The notes beneath the pieces are model-generated. The model saw only the letters and a program-made list of their open reading frames with translations. It ran no database searches and was not told where the DNA came from. DNA of 64,000 bases, taken from assembly GCF_031454185.1 (NCBI RefSeq), contig NZ_JAVDQI010000001.1:372001-436000 (forward strand), written 5' to 3'. The position numbers and the translations under genes were made by a program. This document shows, piece by piece, positions 1-8,077 of this stretch. Every line of letters starts with the position of its first letter. The first letter of the stretch is position 1. The stretch is from Methanococcoides alaskense (GTDB lineage: Archaea; Halobacteriota; Methanosarcinia; Methanosarcinales; Methanosarcinaceae).

Positions 1-330
1 TTCAGTTATTATTTTTATTTTTTCTGGAATGCATTTGCTAAATTCTGTATTACCCCCTCTTAGAGCATTTGCTTCTTTCAAGTCGACAATGCGCCTATCC
101 TTTTCAGCTATCTGTGCCGCATGATGCTTGTCCTTTTCAGCTATTTGCAATTCATGATGTTTCTCTTGTGTAGCAAGCTTTTCCATCAGATGTTCCACAT
201 CTACATTCTTATCACCCCAAAGATATGCTTCAAGAGCAGATATAGTTGCTTGGGTCTTGTTTTCACCACGACTATCTAATTCGTTATGGATATTTTCAGG
301 GATTTTTACATTTAGTGGCTTACGTTCCAT
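1..330 (-). CDS. Ribbon-helix-helix/coiled-coil protein, 3' end beyond the window
   Basis: The frame opens at an ATG at 330 and stays open for 110 codons to the window edge, so the C-terminus is missing. The N-terminus reads MERKPLNVKIPENIHNELDS, which has the look of the short beta strand and first helix of a ribbon-helix-helix DNA-binding domain. It is followed by a highly charged region with a near-repeat (QIAEKDKHHAA then QIAEKDRR) that should form a coiled coil. A Shine-Dalgarno GGTGA (complement of 337-341) sits 6 nt before the start. Such proteins are common on archaeal plasmids and integrated elements as autoregulators or partition-type factors. The neighbouring recombinase and operator-like repeats fit that. 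The function is inferred. Confidence 0.65.
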   Translation of the reverse strand, partial: MERKPLNVKIPENIHNELDSRGENKTQATISALEAYLWGDKNVDVEHLMEKLATQEKHHELQIAEKDKHHAAQIAEKDRRIVDLKEANALRGGNTEFSKCIPEKIKIITE

Positions 331-354
331 TTTATTTCACCATAAGTTAAATGC

Positions 355-394
355 ATAGTATGAAATATATACTATTGTGTATACTTGCGTATAC
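355..394. promoter_or_regulatory. Operator-like repeats upstream of the RHH gene
   Basis: Two direct copies of GTATACTTG start at 379 and 389, exactly 10 bp (one helical turn) apart, and each contains the palindrome GTATAC. Beside them is an inverted repeat ATAGTAT (355-361) / ATACTAT (369-375). The array lies directly upstream of the ribbon-helix-helix gene that starts at 330. Tandem half-sites one turn apart are the usual target of RHH dimers, so autoregulation is a reasonable inference. The AT-rich core would also hold the promoter. Confidence 0.45.
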
Positions 395-489
395 TTGTAG
401 CACTTAAAAAAGCAGAACTGTAATTAATTTAGATAAAGATACAAGTTTTTATGATAAATAAAACCCATATTCTTCATTGATACAGTTAG

Positions 490-548
490 TAGGGTTTTGC
501 ATAGAAATGTTGAATTTGGCAAAAACTTTTAGAGGTCGCAAAACCCTA
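490..548. repeat. 11-bp perfect inverted repeat, 37-bp spacer
   Basis: TAGGGTTTTGC at 490-500 is exactly complementary to GCAAAACCCTA at 538-548. The spacing is too long for a terminator. A pair of protein-binding sites, for example recombinase arm sites or an operator of the element, is more likely. No direct copy that would mark an attachment site was seen elsewhere in the window by eye. Confidence 0.5.
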
Positions 549-718
549 ATACAACTAGGAATTGCTTATATATAATCGTTCTTATTAAAATCAAATTCCT
601 TCACAACGATGCGTTTTCACGATATTGGAAATATAGATTTAGAGCCATTCTAAGAAGAGTTGTTTTTAAATGAGTATTGATACATATATTAGATTCAAAG
701 TCGATGGTGAAAGGATAT

Positions 719-755
719 GGGCTGTATGGAGTGTGTGACAGCCCATCTTATGGGC
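719..755. repeat. Two overlapping, mutually exclusive hairpins
   Basis: GGGCTGT (719-725) pairs with ACAGCCC (738-744), and GCCCAT (741-746) pairs with ATGGGC (750-755). The GCCC at 741-744 is shared, so only one hairpin can form at a time. This could be an attenuator-like or recombination-site structure. No long T-run follows on either strand. Confidence 0.4.
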
Positions 756-1039
756 ATGAAAGATTGGGTTCACCAATAGTAAGAAAACCGTTATAACCCA
801 TGTCAGAGCAACTATATTTAGTAACATATTATTAATATTTGCTATGTTTGAAGGGCTTTACCATCCCTATCATTTTCAATCGAATCTCTTACAACCTCGT
901 TTTAAGAGCTTCTAATTTTCAAATGTGTATATGTATTAATTACAGGAATGAAGGTCATGATGGAAGCGTGTGGCTCATATGAGCAGTCATGTGGTCATAA
1001 ATTGATTCGTAAAAAAAGAGGAAATACGAAAATCAATTT

Positions 1040-2695
1040 TCATTCAAATTCCTTCAACTGCTCCTGCAATGAATTGATTTGTTCAGAATATTTCGTTTTT
1101 ATTTCAGCCATTCTTTCATTGTTGACCTCAATACTTCTATTATTGTTCTCAATATTGAATCTCAATTGAGCTTTATCCATCAGCTTCTTCTCACTGTCAC
1201 TAGGAACGCCCTCACTCAATGATTCCACCAATTCCGCACATTCCTCTTCAAAGTGTTCGTTCTCTCTCTCAGAGTTCTTAATTTGAATATCATATGGTTG
1301 CAGTTCCATCTCCATCTTCAAGTTGAACATGTCAATCTGCCTTTCGATTTGGTTTTTAAGTTCAAATTGTTTGAAACCAGCTTTATTTTGTTTTTGAAGC
1401 TCTTCGTTTTGCCTTTGCATATCCTCATATCTAGTTGAGAGGTCAAGTTCACGGTTCTTATATTTTTCAAGTTCATATTTTGATGTTATAGCTAAAAATG
1501 ACATTGATTTGAGGTATTGAGCCTTACTAACATCATATTTTCTTTCATCATAAAATTCTGACGTACCAACCGAATGACCAATCCAATATTCTTTCCAAAT
1601 ATGGTCACATGGACTATCCAAAAGTGACGATGAGAAGAAACCTCTTAAATTATTTGCTCTAAAAATACCATAATACTTTTTCTCACCTAATTCATTATGT
1701 TTGTTTGAAAGACATGCATGTTTTTCAGCATTCCTGTATGCCTTAGAAAGAGAACCCTCTTTAAATTGTCTAAAATGAACATCAACTATGACTTTCTTTT
1801 CATCATTCATTTTTTTAATGACATGATATTTTTCAGAATAATCGTCTTCGGATTCATTGATGTAATTTAAAAAATCATTACTATCAAGTTGTTTAGCAAA
1901 TAAAATATCATCATCTGAATAGATTTTACGTTTCAAATAATCATTATATTCTTTAGTACCTTTTTCAGCAATCGGTTTATGGTTTCGCCATTCAATATAT
2001 TCGTTAATATAATCACAACATTCAGACGATAACCATGTATGCCGTTTTACGCTTGTCTTTGGGCGTGGGCTTTCGGCAATGAAGCAGACATTATCTTTCT
2101 CATCATAACCATCTTTGAAAGTTGATACGGTTAGCCTGACTACTTCATCTCTACCCATACCTGATGATGTTTGGACTAGACAAATGCATTTATCACGTAG
2201 GCTCAAATTTTCAAAGCATTTCAAAATTTCATCTTTACTTAAATTATAAACATTTTTTTCATCAGGATATTTAGATTGGATAGTATATTTCTTAGAATTG
2301 ATAGTTATTTTATTGGTATAGTAAAAGTCTTTGACCCCTTGCATATAATTATTAACGGTTTTAGGTCTGTAATTATCTATCAAAAAATCAAAAAATTCAG
2401 AAAGGTAAGTGTCAAGGGTTTCATCAAAACCATACATGGTATTACTAATTAGCTCATCTTTTGCTTCCATTATGAGCATCTCACCAGTAACATCTTCAAG
2501 ACCATCAAAATTAGTTCTTAAATGATTGATATAATATGCAAAACCTCTTTTATAATTTTCAACAGAGGATTTTGCAATTTGCCCTTGTTCGACCTTTTTA
2601 TCACTTATTCTCTCTTTAACCCACTTATTTACCGCTTTATCGGATTTTAGTTCATTGAATAGTGTCGCCACTGTGCCTTTTATGATGAGATTCAT
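1040..2695 (-). CDS. Tyrosine recombinase (integrase family) with C-terminal coiled coil
   Basis: This 551-residue protein resembles tyrosine recombinases. Residues 1-130 look like a SAM-like core-binding domain (KSSVENYKRG... YRPKTVNNYMQGVKDF). Residues 150-390 carry the catalytic part: Arg182 in SSGMGRDEVVRL, Arg351 in NNLRGFFSS, His374 in WIGHS, and a nucleophile candidate at Tyr382 (alternative Tyr387) in FYDERKYD. The box-II position that is normally His-x-x-Arg reads Asn-x-x-Arg-like here. Residues from about 405 to the end are strongly coiled-coil and rich in Glu, Lys and Gln, which is not part of the standard fold. A good Shine-Dalgarno AAAGGAGA precedes the ATG. It is probably the integrase of a mobile element that includes the RHH gene. 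No flanking tRNA was seen. Confidence 0.82.
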   Translation of the reverse strand: MNLIIKGTVATLFNELKSDKAVNKWVKERISDKKVEQGQIAKSSVENYKRGFAYYINHLRTNFDGLEDVTGEMLIMEAKDELISNTMYGFDETLDTYLSEFFDFLIDNYRPKTVNNYMQGVKDFYYTNKITINSKKYTIQSKYPDEKNVYNLSKDEILKCFENLSLRDKCICLVQTSSGMGRDEVVRLTVSTFKDGYDEKDNVCFIAESPRPKTSVKRHTWLSSECCDYINEYIEWRNHKPIAEKGTKEYNDYLKRKIYSDDDILFAKQLDSNDFLNYINESEDDYSEKYHVIKKMNDEKKVIVDVHFRQFKEGSLSKAYRNAEKHACLSNKHNELGEKKYYGIFRANNLRGFFSSSLLDSPCDHIWKEYWIGHSVGTSEFYDERKYDVSKAQYLKSMSFLAITSKYELEKYKNRELDLSTRYEDMQRQNEELQKQNKAGFKQFELKNQIERQIDMFNLKMEMELQPYDIQIKNSERENEHFEEECAELVESLSEGVPSDSEKKLMDKAQLRFNIENNNRSIEVNNERMAEIKTKYSEQINSLQEQLKEFE

Positions 2696-2766
2696 GATTA
2701 AAAGTCTCCTTTCATGTGTACCATATGTAACACATCATATATTTCATATGGACTCAACTACCTCAA

Positions 2767-3441
2767 TTACTTTTTCAACGCTGGAAGTTTGATGAACAGA
2801 TATGCCATCAGTGAAGTGAACAATATAGATAATGCTACGGCGGGATAAAAGCCGATATCAATGCTGTAACTCGTATCGCCTGAAGGTAATGAAAGTATCA
2901 ACATGTAGATAAGAGCTACGATAACAATGGATGACAATACAACGATTATATGTTTTATATTAATTGACTGGTCAAAAGATGAAAGGAGCGTTGAAAACCT
3001 GTCTGAGAACTGCATATTGAGATCGTTCTTCCTTTGAACCGGAATTGCCTTCGAGGGTAACGAGAGACTTTCATCGATGTCAATTGGAGCAAGACCATCA
3101 CCGGACCCTGAACCACCTATGCTCACAGAAAAGCTTTCGGTCTTTGAACCATAACCAACTGTGACTGCCACTTTGCCTTTGTTCACCAGACGACCATCAT
3201 AAGGTATCCTTGCAATGACCGGAATATATTCTTCGTGTGAAACGTAAGGGTTGTCTTCAAGAAATGTCAGGTTGTCATAGAGATCGTCACTTGCAGACAG
3301 ATGAACATGCGTTGGAGAGCCATAGTTGATTATCACTATCTCAAAGCTTTGTTCACCACCAGGAGACAGGGGTATATCCAATATATCTGTTTCAAATTCA
3401 ATGGAATTAACACCAAGACGGTTAATGTGTACCTGCTGCAA
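2767..3441 (-). CDS. Membrane-anchored protein of unknown function (DUF7524-like)
   Basis: The protein has 224 residues. The first ~115 look like an immunoglobulin-like beta-sandwich (phrases such as SFEIVIINYGSPTHVHLSA and GKVAVTVGYGS, typical of proteins with an NPCBM/CARDB-like fold). A polar linker follows, then two hydrophobic segments near residues 163-185 and 197-218 separated by a short polar loop. The plan resembles, from memory, an uncharacterised family shared by haloarchaea and methanogens (DUF7524). It sits 20 bp downstream of the Trm112-like gene, so the two probably share a transcript. The function is unknown, but an envelope or membrane role is suggested by the topology. Confidence 0.65.
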   Translation of the reverse strand: MQQVHINRLGVNSIEFETDILDIPLSPGGEQSFEIVIINYGSPTHVHLSASDDLYDNLTFLEDNPYVSHEEYIPVIARIPYDGRLVNKGKVAVTVGYGSKTESFSVSIGGSGSGDGLAPIDIDESLSLPSKAIPVQRKNDLNMQFSDRFSTLLSSFDQSINIKHIIVVLSSIVIVALIYMLILSLPSGDTSYSIDIGFYPAVALSILFTSLMAYLFIKLPALKK

Positions 3442-3461
3442 GAATTCAACCTCAGTTTATA

Positions 3462-3644
3462 TTATTCCCGCAATTCTGGCGGGAGCATGTTAGGAATCCC
3501 ATCCGTGATCGGGTAATATTCATTACATTTTGAACAATAAAGAGTTCCTGAAATGATCTCTTTCTCATCTTCTTTGGTAATATTCAGAACAAGGTCACCT
3601 TTGCATATAGGGCACGCCAGAATATTCATGAGATCTTTCTTCAT
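3462..3644 (-). CDS. Trm112-like zinc ribbon protein
   Basis: This 60-residue protein has the Trm112/YcaR layout: MKKDLMNILACPICKGDL, a two-strand middle, then LYCSKCNEYYPITDGIPNML. The four cysteines (CPIC and CSKC) would bind zinc, and the final YPI-DGIP-ML motif is characteristic. In archaea and eukaryotes Trm112 is the activating partner of several SAM-dependent methyltransferases acting on tRNA, rRNA and release factor. The gene probably leads a two-gene transcript with the membrane protein downstream. The methyltransferase partner is not in the window. Confidence 0.85.
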   Translation of the reverse strand: MKKDLMNILACPICKGDLVLNITKEDEKEIISGTLYCSKCNEYYPITDGIPNMLPPELRE

Positions 3645-3786
3645 TTAATTTCACCAGACAAAAGAGCATTACAATTCATATCAAGGTTTTGGTTTTAAAT
3701 TATCCATTATGATGCTACCTGATACCTGCAATTAGTAGAAACCATTGTAGATAAACTTAATTTACATCTTCTATAATCATACATAT

Positions 3787-4731
3787 ATGTTCGATCTACT
3801 CACCAGGGTTCTTGATTTTGCACTTCCGGTCATCATCACAATTTTCATTGGTCTTTTCGGGACAGGTGTTCTAATTGAAATGGGACTCATGCAAAAGTTT
3901 TCCCGTTTCACAGAACCCATTTTCAAACATACCCATCTCCCACAGTCCTGTGCATCCGCATTCATGGTATCCCTCGGATCCACAGTAGCTGCAAATAGTA
4001 TGGTAATGAAAGTGAAGGATGAAGGGTGTATTGACGATCGTGAAACGATGTTATGCGCGATCCTGAACAGTACACCTGCCTATATAAGAGAGATATTGAC
4101 CTACCAGATCCCGATCGTCCTTCCCGCACTCGGCCCTATTGTTGGTGGATTCTACGTACTCGTGTTCATTATCAGTGCGTTGGTGAAAATTAGTGTTGTA
4201 ATGATCCTGAGCAGACTCTGGTTCAAGGAACATAACTGTCCATTAATAGAACCTGAAAAGAAAGAGAGACCAAAATTAAAAGAGGCTATTCGAAAAGCAT
4301 TCAACAGACAAAAGAGACTTTTCACTAAAATAGCCATCATTTACCTTACGATGACCACACTTGTCTTCGCTTTGAGGGAAAGAGGTGCATTCGAGACACT
4401 CAACGTACTGCCACTGGCAGATATATTTGGGATCCCGGCAGAGAGCATAATTCCCCTTACTACCTATGTGGCAAGCCCGATAATTGGAATATCATTACTG
4501 GGACCACTGATAAGTGACGGTGGGATAACATATCTTCAGGCAATGATAGTGCTCATGCTTGGAAGTATGTTCATGCTACCCATACTAAGCATCAGGTCGA
4601 TCCTCCCACGTTATGTATCCATATTCGGACCTAAGGTAGGTTTTAGGATAGTGGCGTTCTCCACAGGAATGAGCATGGCGATAAGGTTCATCATTTTGAT
4701 AATACTGTTATCAATAGCGAAAATGCAATGA
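3787..4731 (+). CDS. Nucleoside-recognition (Gate) domain membrane protein
   Basis: This 314-residue integral membrane protein has about eight hydrophobic segments. The Gate/nucleoside-recognition signature occurs twice in diverged form: around GLFGTGVLIEMGLM...SLGSTVAANSMV in the first half and FGIPAESIIPLTTYVASPIIGISLL in the second. The family includes spore maturation proteins SpmA/B and parts of nucleoside and ferrous iron transporters, but the substrate here is unknown. There is no Shine-Dalgarno just before the ATG, and a T/A-rich CTTAATTTA lies about 26 nt upstream, so the mRNA may be leaderless. It converges on the fpo operon, with the fpo terminator between them. Confidence 0.75.
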   Translation: MFDLLTRVLDFALPVIITIFIGLFGTGVLIEMGLMQKFSRFTEPIFKHTHLPQSCASAFMVSLGSTVAANSMVMKVKDEGCIDDRETMLCAILNSTPAYIREILTYQIPIVLPALGPIVGGFYVLVFIISALVKISVVMILSRLWFKEHNCPLIEPEKKERPKLKEAIRKAFNRQKRLFTKIAIIYLTMTTLVFALRERGAFETLNVLPLADIFGIPAESIIPLTTYVASPIIGISLLGPLISDGGITYLQAMIVLMLGSMFMLPILSIRSILPRYVSIFGPKVGFRIVAFSTGMSMAIRFIILIILLSIAKMQ

Positions 4732-4734
4732 GAT

Positions 4735-4779
4735 CAAAAAAAAGAAAAAAAAGGAAAGGTCAGTATTAGTACTGACCTT
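4735..4779 (-). terminator. Hairpin plus T-run terminator of the fpo operon
   Basis: A 10-bp perfect stem (AAGGTCAGTA at 4756-4765 with TACTGACCTT at 4770-4779, loop TTAG) overlaps the fpoO stop codon. On the minus strand it is followed by a very T-rich tract (complement of about 4736-4755). This is a textbook intrinsic terminator shape, at the exact end of the 13-gene operon. Confidence 0.85.
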
Positions 4780-5129
4780 CAGTGATGTTCACCACACAGT
4801 TCATCCTTTTTCTCAAAAGATTCACTGGATTCTTCAAGGCATTTCAGGCATATCTTTCTTGTTTTGATAATAGACCCTTTTGAAAATGAGGGGACATTTA
4901 CCCCTACATCTTGCAACTGGGTCTTTGTACCACAAAGATCACATTTTCCAAATGTGCCTGCAGCCACTTTTTCGCTAGATTCGTCATAGGCCTTTTTAGC
5001 AGCAGCCAGACAGCCGCCACAAAGACCTTTCCATACACCTTCAGGGTAGGATTGCTCAAACCTTGGTGAGAATACCCTTACAGGACATACGGTTGGAATC
5101 GATACTCCGCAAAGATCACAATCTGCCAT
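4779..5129 (-). CDS. fpoO: F420H2 dehydrogenase subunit FpoO
   Basis: This 116-residue soluble protein is the last gene of the fpo operon, the position of fpoO in Methanosarcina. It is cysteine-rich, with the pairs CDLC, CGGC, CDLC and CLKC, consistent with the iron-sulfur or zinc binding proposed for FpoO. It has no counterpart in bacterial complex I, and its exact role in the Fpo complex is not established. It starts 14 bp after fpoN. Identification rests on gene position together with size and cysteine pattern. Confidence 0.85.
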   Translation of the reverse strand: MADCDLCGVSIPTVCPVRVFSPRFEQSYPEGVWKGLCGGCLAAAKKAYDESSEKVAAGTFGKCDLCGTKTQLQDVGVNVPSFSKGSIIKTRKICLKCLEESSESFEKKDELCGEHH

Positions 5130-5143
5130 ATCTTATTCCTCCA

Positions 5144-6586
5144 TTAGATCAATACACTTGCGGCTTCCATTGCCATATTTACGAAAGGCTCTGGCCAGAT
5201 ACCTATTACCAATACCCCTGCAACTGCAAGAAGCAGTGCAACGACGTATGGAAGTGGTTCTGAGACCCTATCTCCAACAGTTGGTTTTGCATACATGTAC
5301 CTGACAACCCTTGCATAGTAGTACAGTGAAAGTGCGCTGTTAAGAATAGCGATCACTGCGAGCCATACAAGACCTGACTGGATAGTTGATGAGAACAAAA
5401 TGAACTTGCTCATGTAACCTGCTGTTGGTGGGATACCGGACAGTGCGAATACGAACACGGTCATACTGAGAGCAGTTATTGGCATTCTTCTGCCAAGACC
5501 CTTGAAGTTGTCAAGATGGTCAGCATTTAGAATGTCCTTGTTCTCTGATGTTACCATGTAGACCACAGCTGCTGTTGCAATGAAAGCTCCTGCTTTCATG
5601 AAACCGTGTGATAATGCATAGAGGATACCACCAGTTAATGCCATAGGGGTCATGACCACAAATGCCATTGTGATGTATCCTGCCTGTGCAAGAGACGAGT
5701 AAGCAAGCATGCGTTTTACACTTGTCTGGGACAGAGCAACGATGTTACCATAGGTCATTGTCAGGACTGCGAGGATCGCAAAAGCGATCTGCCAGTCTGC
5801 CTGAAGGGCAATGAGAGCTCCTATGAACACTTTGAACGCTGCGATGATACCCATCTTCTTGGAACCTGCTGCCAGAAGCGCAGACACAAGAGAAGGTGCT
5901 CCCTGATAAGTGTCAGGTGCCCACATGTGGAATGGCACGAGAGCTATCTTGAAACCGAATCCTGCGATAAGCAGTACAAGGGAAAGAATACCCATTGGAC
6001 TGTTAAGCAGAAGATCGATGTTCTGAGCAATTCCCTCAATGTTTGTAGTGCCTGTTGCACCATAAACATATCCGATACCAAGCAGCAACAGAGCAGCTGA
6101 AAGGGAACCTATGATGAAGTACTTCATTGAAGCTTCAATGGAAGCAGGGTTCTTTTTCTCGAAACCTGCAAGAGCATAGGTTGCAAGACTTGCTAGTTCG
6201 AATGCAACGAACAGGACCATGAGGTCATTCGCAGATGCTACCATCATCATACCGATGGTCGCGAAGAGCACCAGTACATAGTATTCATCTGCATGGTCGT
6301 TGCCATCAGTGTATTTTACGGATGCAATACACACAAGGGTCGTAACTGTAAGGAACACTATCTTAAAGAACTGCGATAGTGCATCGATGCTCAGTGAGTT
6401 CGAAAACATCACTGCAGTAGTACCAAAGCTGCTGATGGTCAGCAGCATGGCAACGAGACAACCAAGTGTTGCTATGTATCCGAGTATTTTCTTAGACTGG
6501 GCTGACAGGAAAAGACCTGCCAAAAGCACGATCAAACCTGTTACCAGGATTGTGATCTCAGGTGCAAGTAACATTAGATCCACCAT
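5144..6586 (-). CDS. fpoN: F420H2 dehydrogenase subunit FpoN (NuoN-like)
   Basis: This 480-residue multi-spanning protein has the Mrp-antiporter/NuoN pattern: about 14 hydrophobic segments, a conserved charged helix region (FVAFELASLATYALAGFEKK, whose Glu is in the proton channel), and KIALVPFHMWAPDTYQGAPS plus SVKRMLAYSSLAQAGYI typical of the family. It is one of three antiporter-like proton-pumping modules of the membrane arm. It follows fpoM by 3 bp. The length matches family members. Confidence 0.95.
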   Translation of the reverse strand: MVDLMLLAPEITILVTGLIVLLAGLFLSAQSKKILGYIATLGCLVAMLLTISSFGTTAVMFSNSLSIDALSQFFKIVFLTVTTLVCIASVKYTDGNDHADEYYVLVLFATIGMMMVASANDLMVLFVAFELASLATYALAGFEKKNPASIEASMKYFIIGSLSAALLLLGIGYVYGATGTTNIEGIAQNIDLLLNSPMGILSLVLLIAGFGFKIALVPFHMWAPDTYQGAPSLVSALLAAGSKKMGIIAAFKVFIGALIALQADWQIAFAILAVLTMTYGNIVALSQTSVKRMLAYSSLAQAGYITMAFVVMTPMALTGGILYALSHGFMKAGAFIATAAVVYMVTSENKDILNADHLDNFKGLGRRMPITALSMTVFVFALSGIPPTAGYMSKFILFSSTIQSGLVWLAVIAILNSALSLYYYARVVRYMYAKPTVGDRVSEPLPYVVALLLAVAGVLVIGIWPEPFVNMAMEAASVLI

Positions 6587-6589
6587 TGC

Positions 6590-8077
6590 TTAGACCCCCA
6601 TTACAGCCATCAGGCTGACAATATGTTCTGAATTCGTTATCATCATATCCAGCACCGGACTTGGGTTCAATCCAAAGTACAGTACGAGAAGGGCAATGAT
6701 CCCCATGGAGAACGTCTGTAAGGACGAAATATCCACGATATCACCAAGCTTTTCATTGAAAGGACCAAACATTGCCCTTTGCAATGCCCACAGGTGATAT
6801 GCTGCTGTAATTACAATAGCCAGCAGAGCGATCATCACGTAGATAGGCAAGTTAATGAAACTGAATGTCAACACAAGGAACTCTGCGATGAAACCGGTAA
6901 GTCCCGGTAATCCAAGTGAAGCCATGAAACCGAGTACCATGATCACTGTGAGCTTAGGCATCTTCTGTGCAAGCCCACCAAGATTATTGATGATACTTGT
7001 ACCAGTTTTGGTCTGTATCACACCACATGACATGAACATAATGCTCATTATCAAACCGTGTGAGAACTGCTGGAACATTGCACCGGATATTGAAAGGCTC
7101 ACAAGACCAGCAGCACCAAGGGTTACGTATCCCATGTGGCTGATACTGGAATATGCGATCATTCTCTTGAGGTCCTTCTGTGCGAGTGCAAGGAATGCAC
7201 CGTAAATAATGCTTATTGCACCAAGAGCTCCCATGATAGTTATCATAAGGCTTGGAGTTGCTGTGAATGGCAACATTGGAAGCATTACCCTGAACAGACC
7301 ATACCCACCGATCTTGAGCAATATAAAGAGCACACTGCCTGCGGTAGGTGCTTCGGAATATGCATCAGGTAACCAGGAATGGAATGGCACTACAGGCGTC
7401 TTCACAATGAAACCGAACAGCAATGCAAGGAAGATCGCATCCCTGGCAATTTCGGATTCCAAGAACTGGAACTGACCTATCAGGTAAGCCATATCCATAT
7501 TTGGAACTCCGTTAAGAGACCATGCGTTATAGTACAATCCAAAGATACCCAAAAGCATCACAAGAGATGCTACGTGAGTGTAAATGAAGAACTTGATAGC
7601 TGCATGTTTCTTTTTGGCTCCTCCCCATATATTGACCATGAAGAACAATGGTACGAGGGTAAGCTCCCAGAATACGTAGAACAGGAAGAAGTCAAGTGAT
7701 ATGAAAACACCGATGACTGCACCCTGCATTGCAAGGATCAGAGCATAGAACCTGTTAGGTGCTGCTCTGACATCATTCCAGGTGTAGATGATCAACAGTG
7801 GAATGACTATTGCATTGAGCAATATAAGAGGCATGGAAACACCATCGACACCAAGGTGATAGGTGATACCCAATGAAGGGATCCAGTTAGCCGCTTCTTC
7901 GAACTGCATTGCTGCAGATGTACTATCGAAAGAGAAGTACATGTACATTGTCAGGACCAGGGTAATAAGAGTACCCACTAATGCAGATATCCTTGCCTGC
8001 TCCTTTGTTTTTGTAAAGAATGTTACGGCTGAGAACAAAATTGGGATCAGCACGATCAAAGATAATATTGGTAACAT
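6590..8077 (-). CDS. fpoM: F420H2 dehydrogenase subunit FpoM (NuoM-like)
   Basis: The 495 residues carry about 14 membrane helices. The NuoM hallmarks are LFYVFWELTLVPLFFMV with the channel glutamate, KTPVVPFHSWLPDAYSEAPTAGS, and DLKRMIAYSSISHMGYV. It is the second antiporter-like subunit of the Fpo membrane arm. The start codon overlaps the fpoL stop by one base (TAATG), so translation is coupled. Confidence 0.96.
   Translation of the reverse strand: MLPILSLIVLIPILFSAVTFFTKTKEQARISALVGTLITLVLTMYMYFSFDSTSAAMQFEEAANWIPSLGITYHLGVDGVSMPLILLNAIVIPLLIIYTWNDVRAAPNRFYALILAMQGAVIGVFISLDFFLFYVFWELTLVPLFFMVNIWGGAKKKHAAIKFFIYTHVASLVMLLGIFGLYYNAWSLNGVPNMDMAYLIGQFQFLESEIARDAIFLALLFGFIVKTPVVPFHSWLPDAYSEAPTAGSVLFILLKIGGYGLFRVMLPMLPFTATPSLMITIMGALGAISIIYGAFLALAQKDLKRMIAYSSISHMGYVTLGAAGLVSLSISGAMFQQFSHGLIMSIMFMSCGVIQTKTGTSIINNLGGLAQKMPKLTVIMVLGFMASLGLPGLTGFIAEFLVLTFSFINLPIYVMIALLAIVITAAYHLWALQRAMFGPFNEKLGDIVDISSLQTFSMGIIALLVLYFGLNPSPVLDMMITNSEHIVSLMAVMGV

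Larger units (their letters stand above)
331..1039. other. AT-rich non-coding stretch
   Basis: About 700 bases lie between the RHH gene and the end of the recombinase gene with no convincing gene. The contents are the operator-like repeats at 355-394, an 11-bp inverted repeat at 490-500/538-548, and two overlapping hairpins at 719-755. A 22-codon frame from 670 carries one of the hairpin arms and has no supporting feature. The stretch is visibly richer in A+T than the metabolic genes that follow, as expected for an integrated element. Confidence 0.5.

Noticed and set aside
670..738. 22-codon frame in the non-coding stretch
   Set aside because: Too short, contains a hairpin arm and lacks a ribosome binding site.
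948..1169. Open frame of 73 codons on the plus strand at the end of the integrase gene
   Set aside because: It runs antisense into the recombinase, has no ribosome binding site and an unlikely hydrophobic tail that mirrors the coiled coil.
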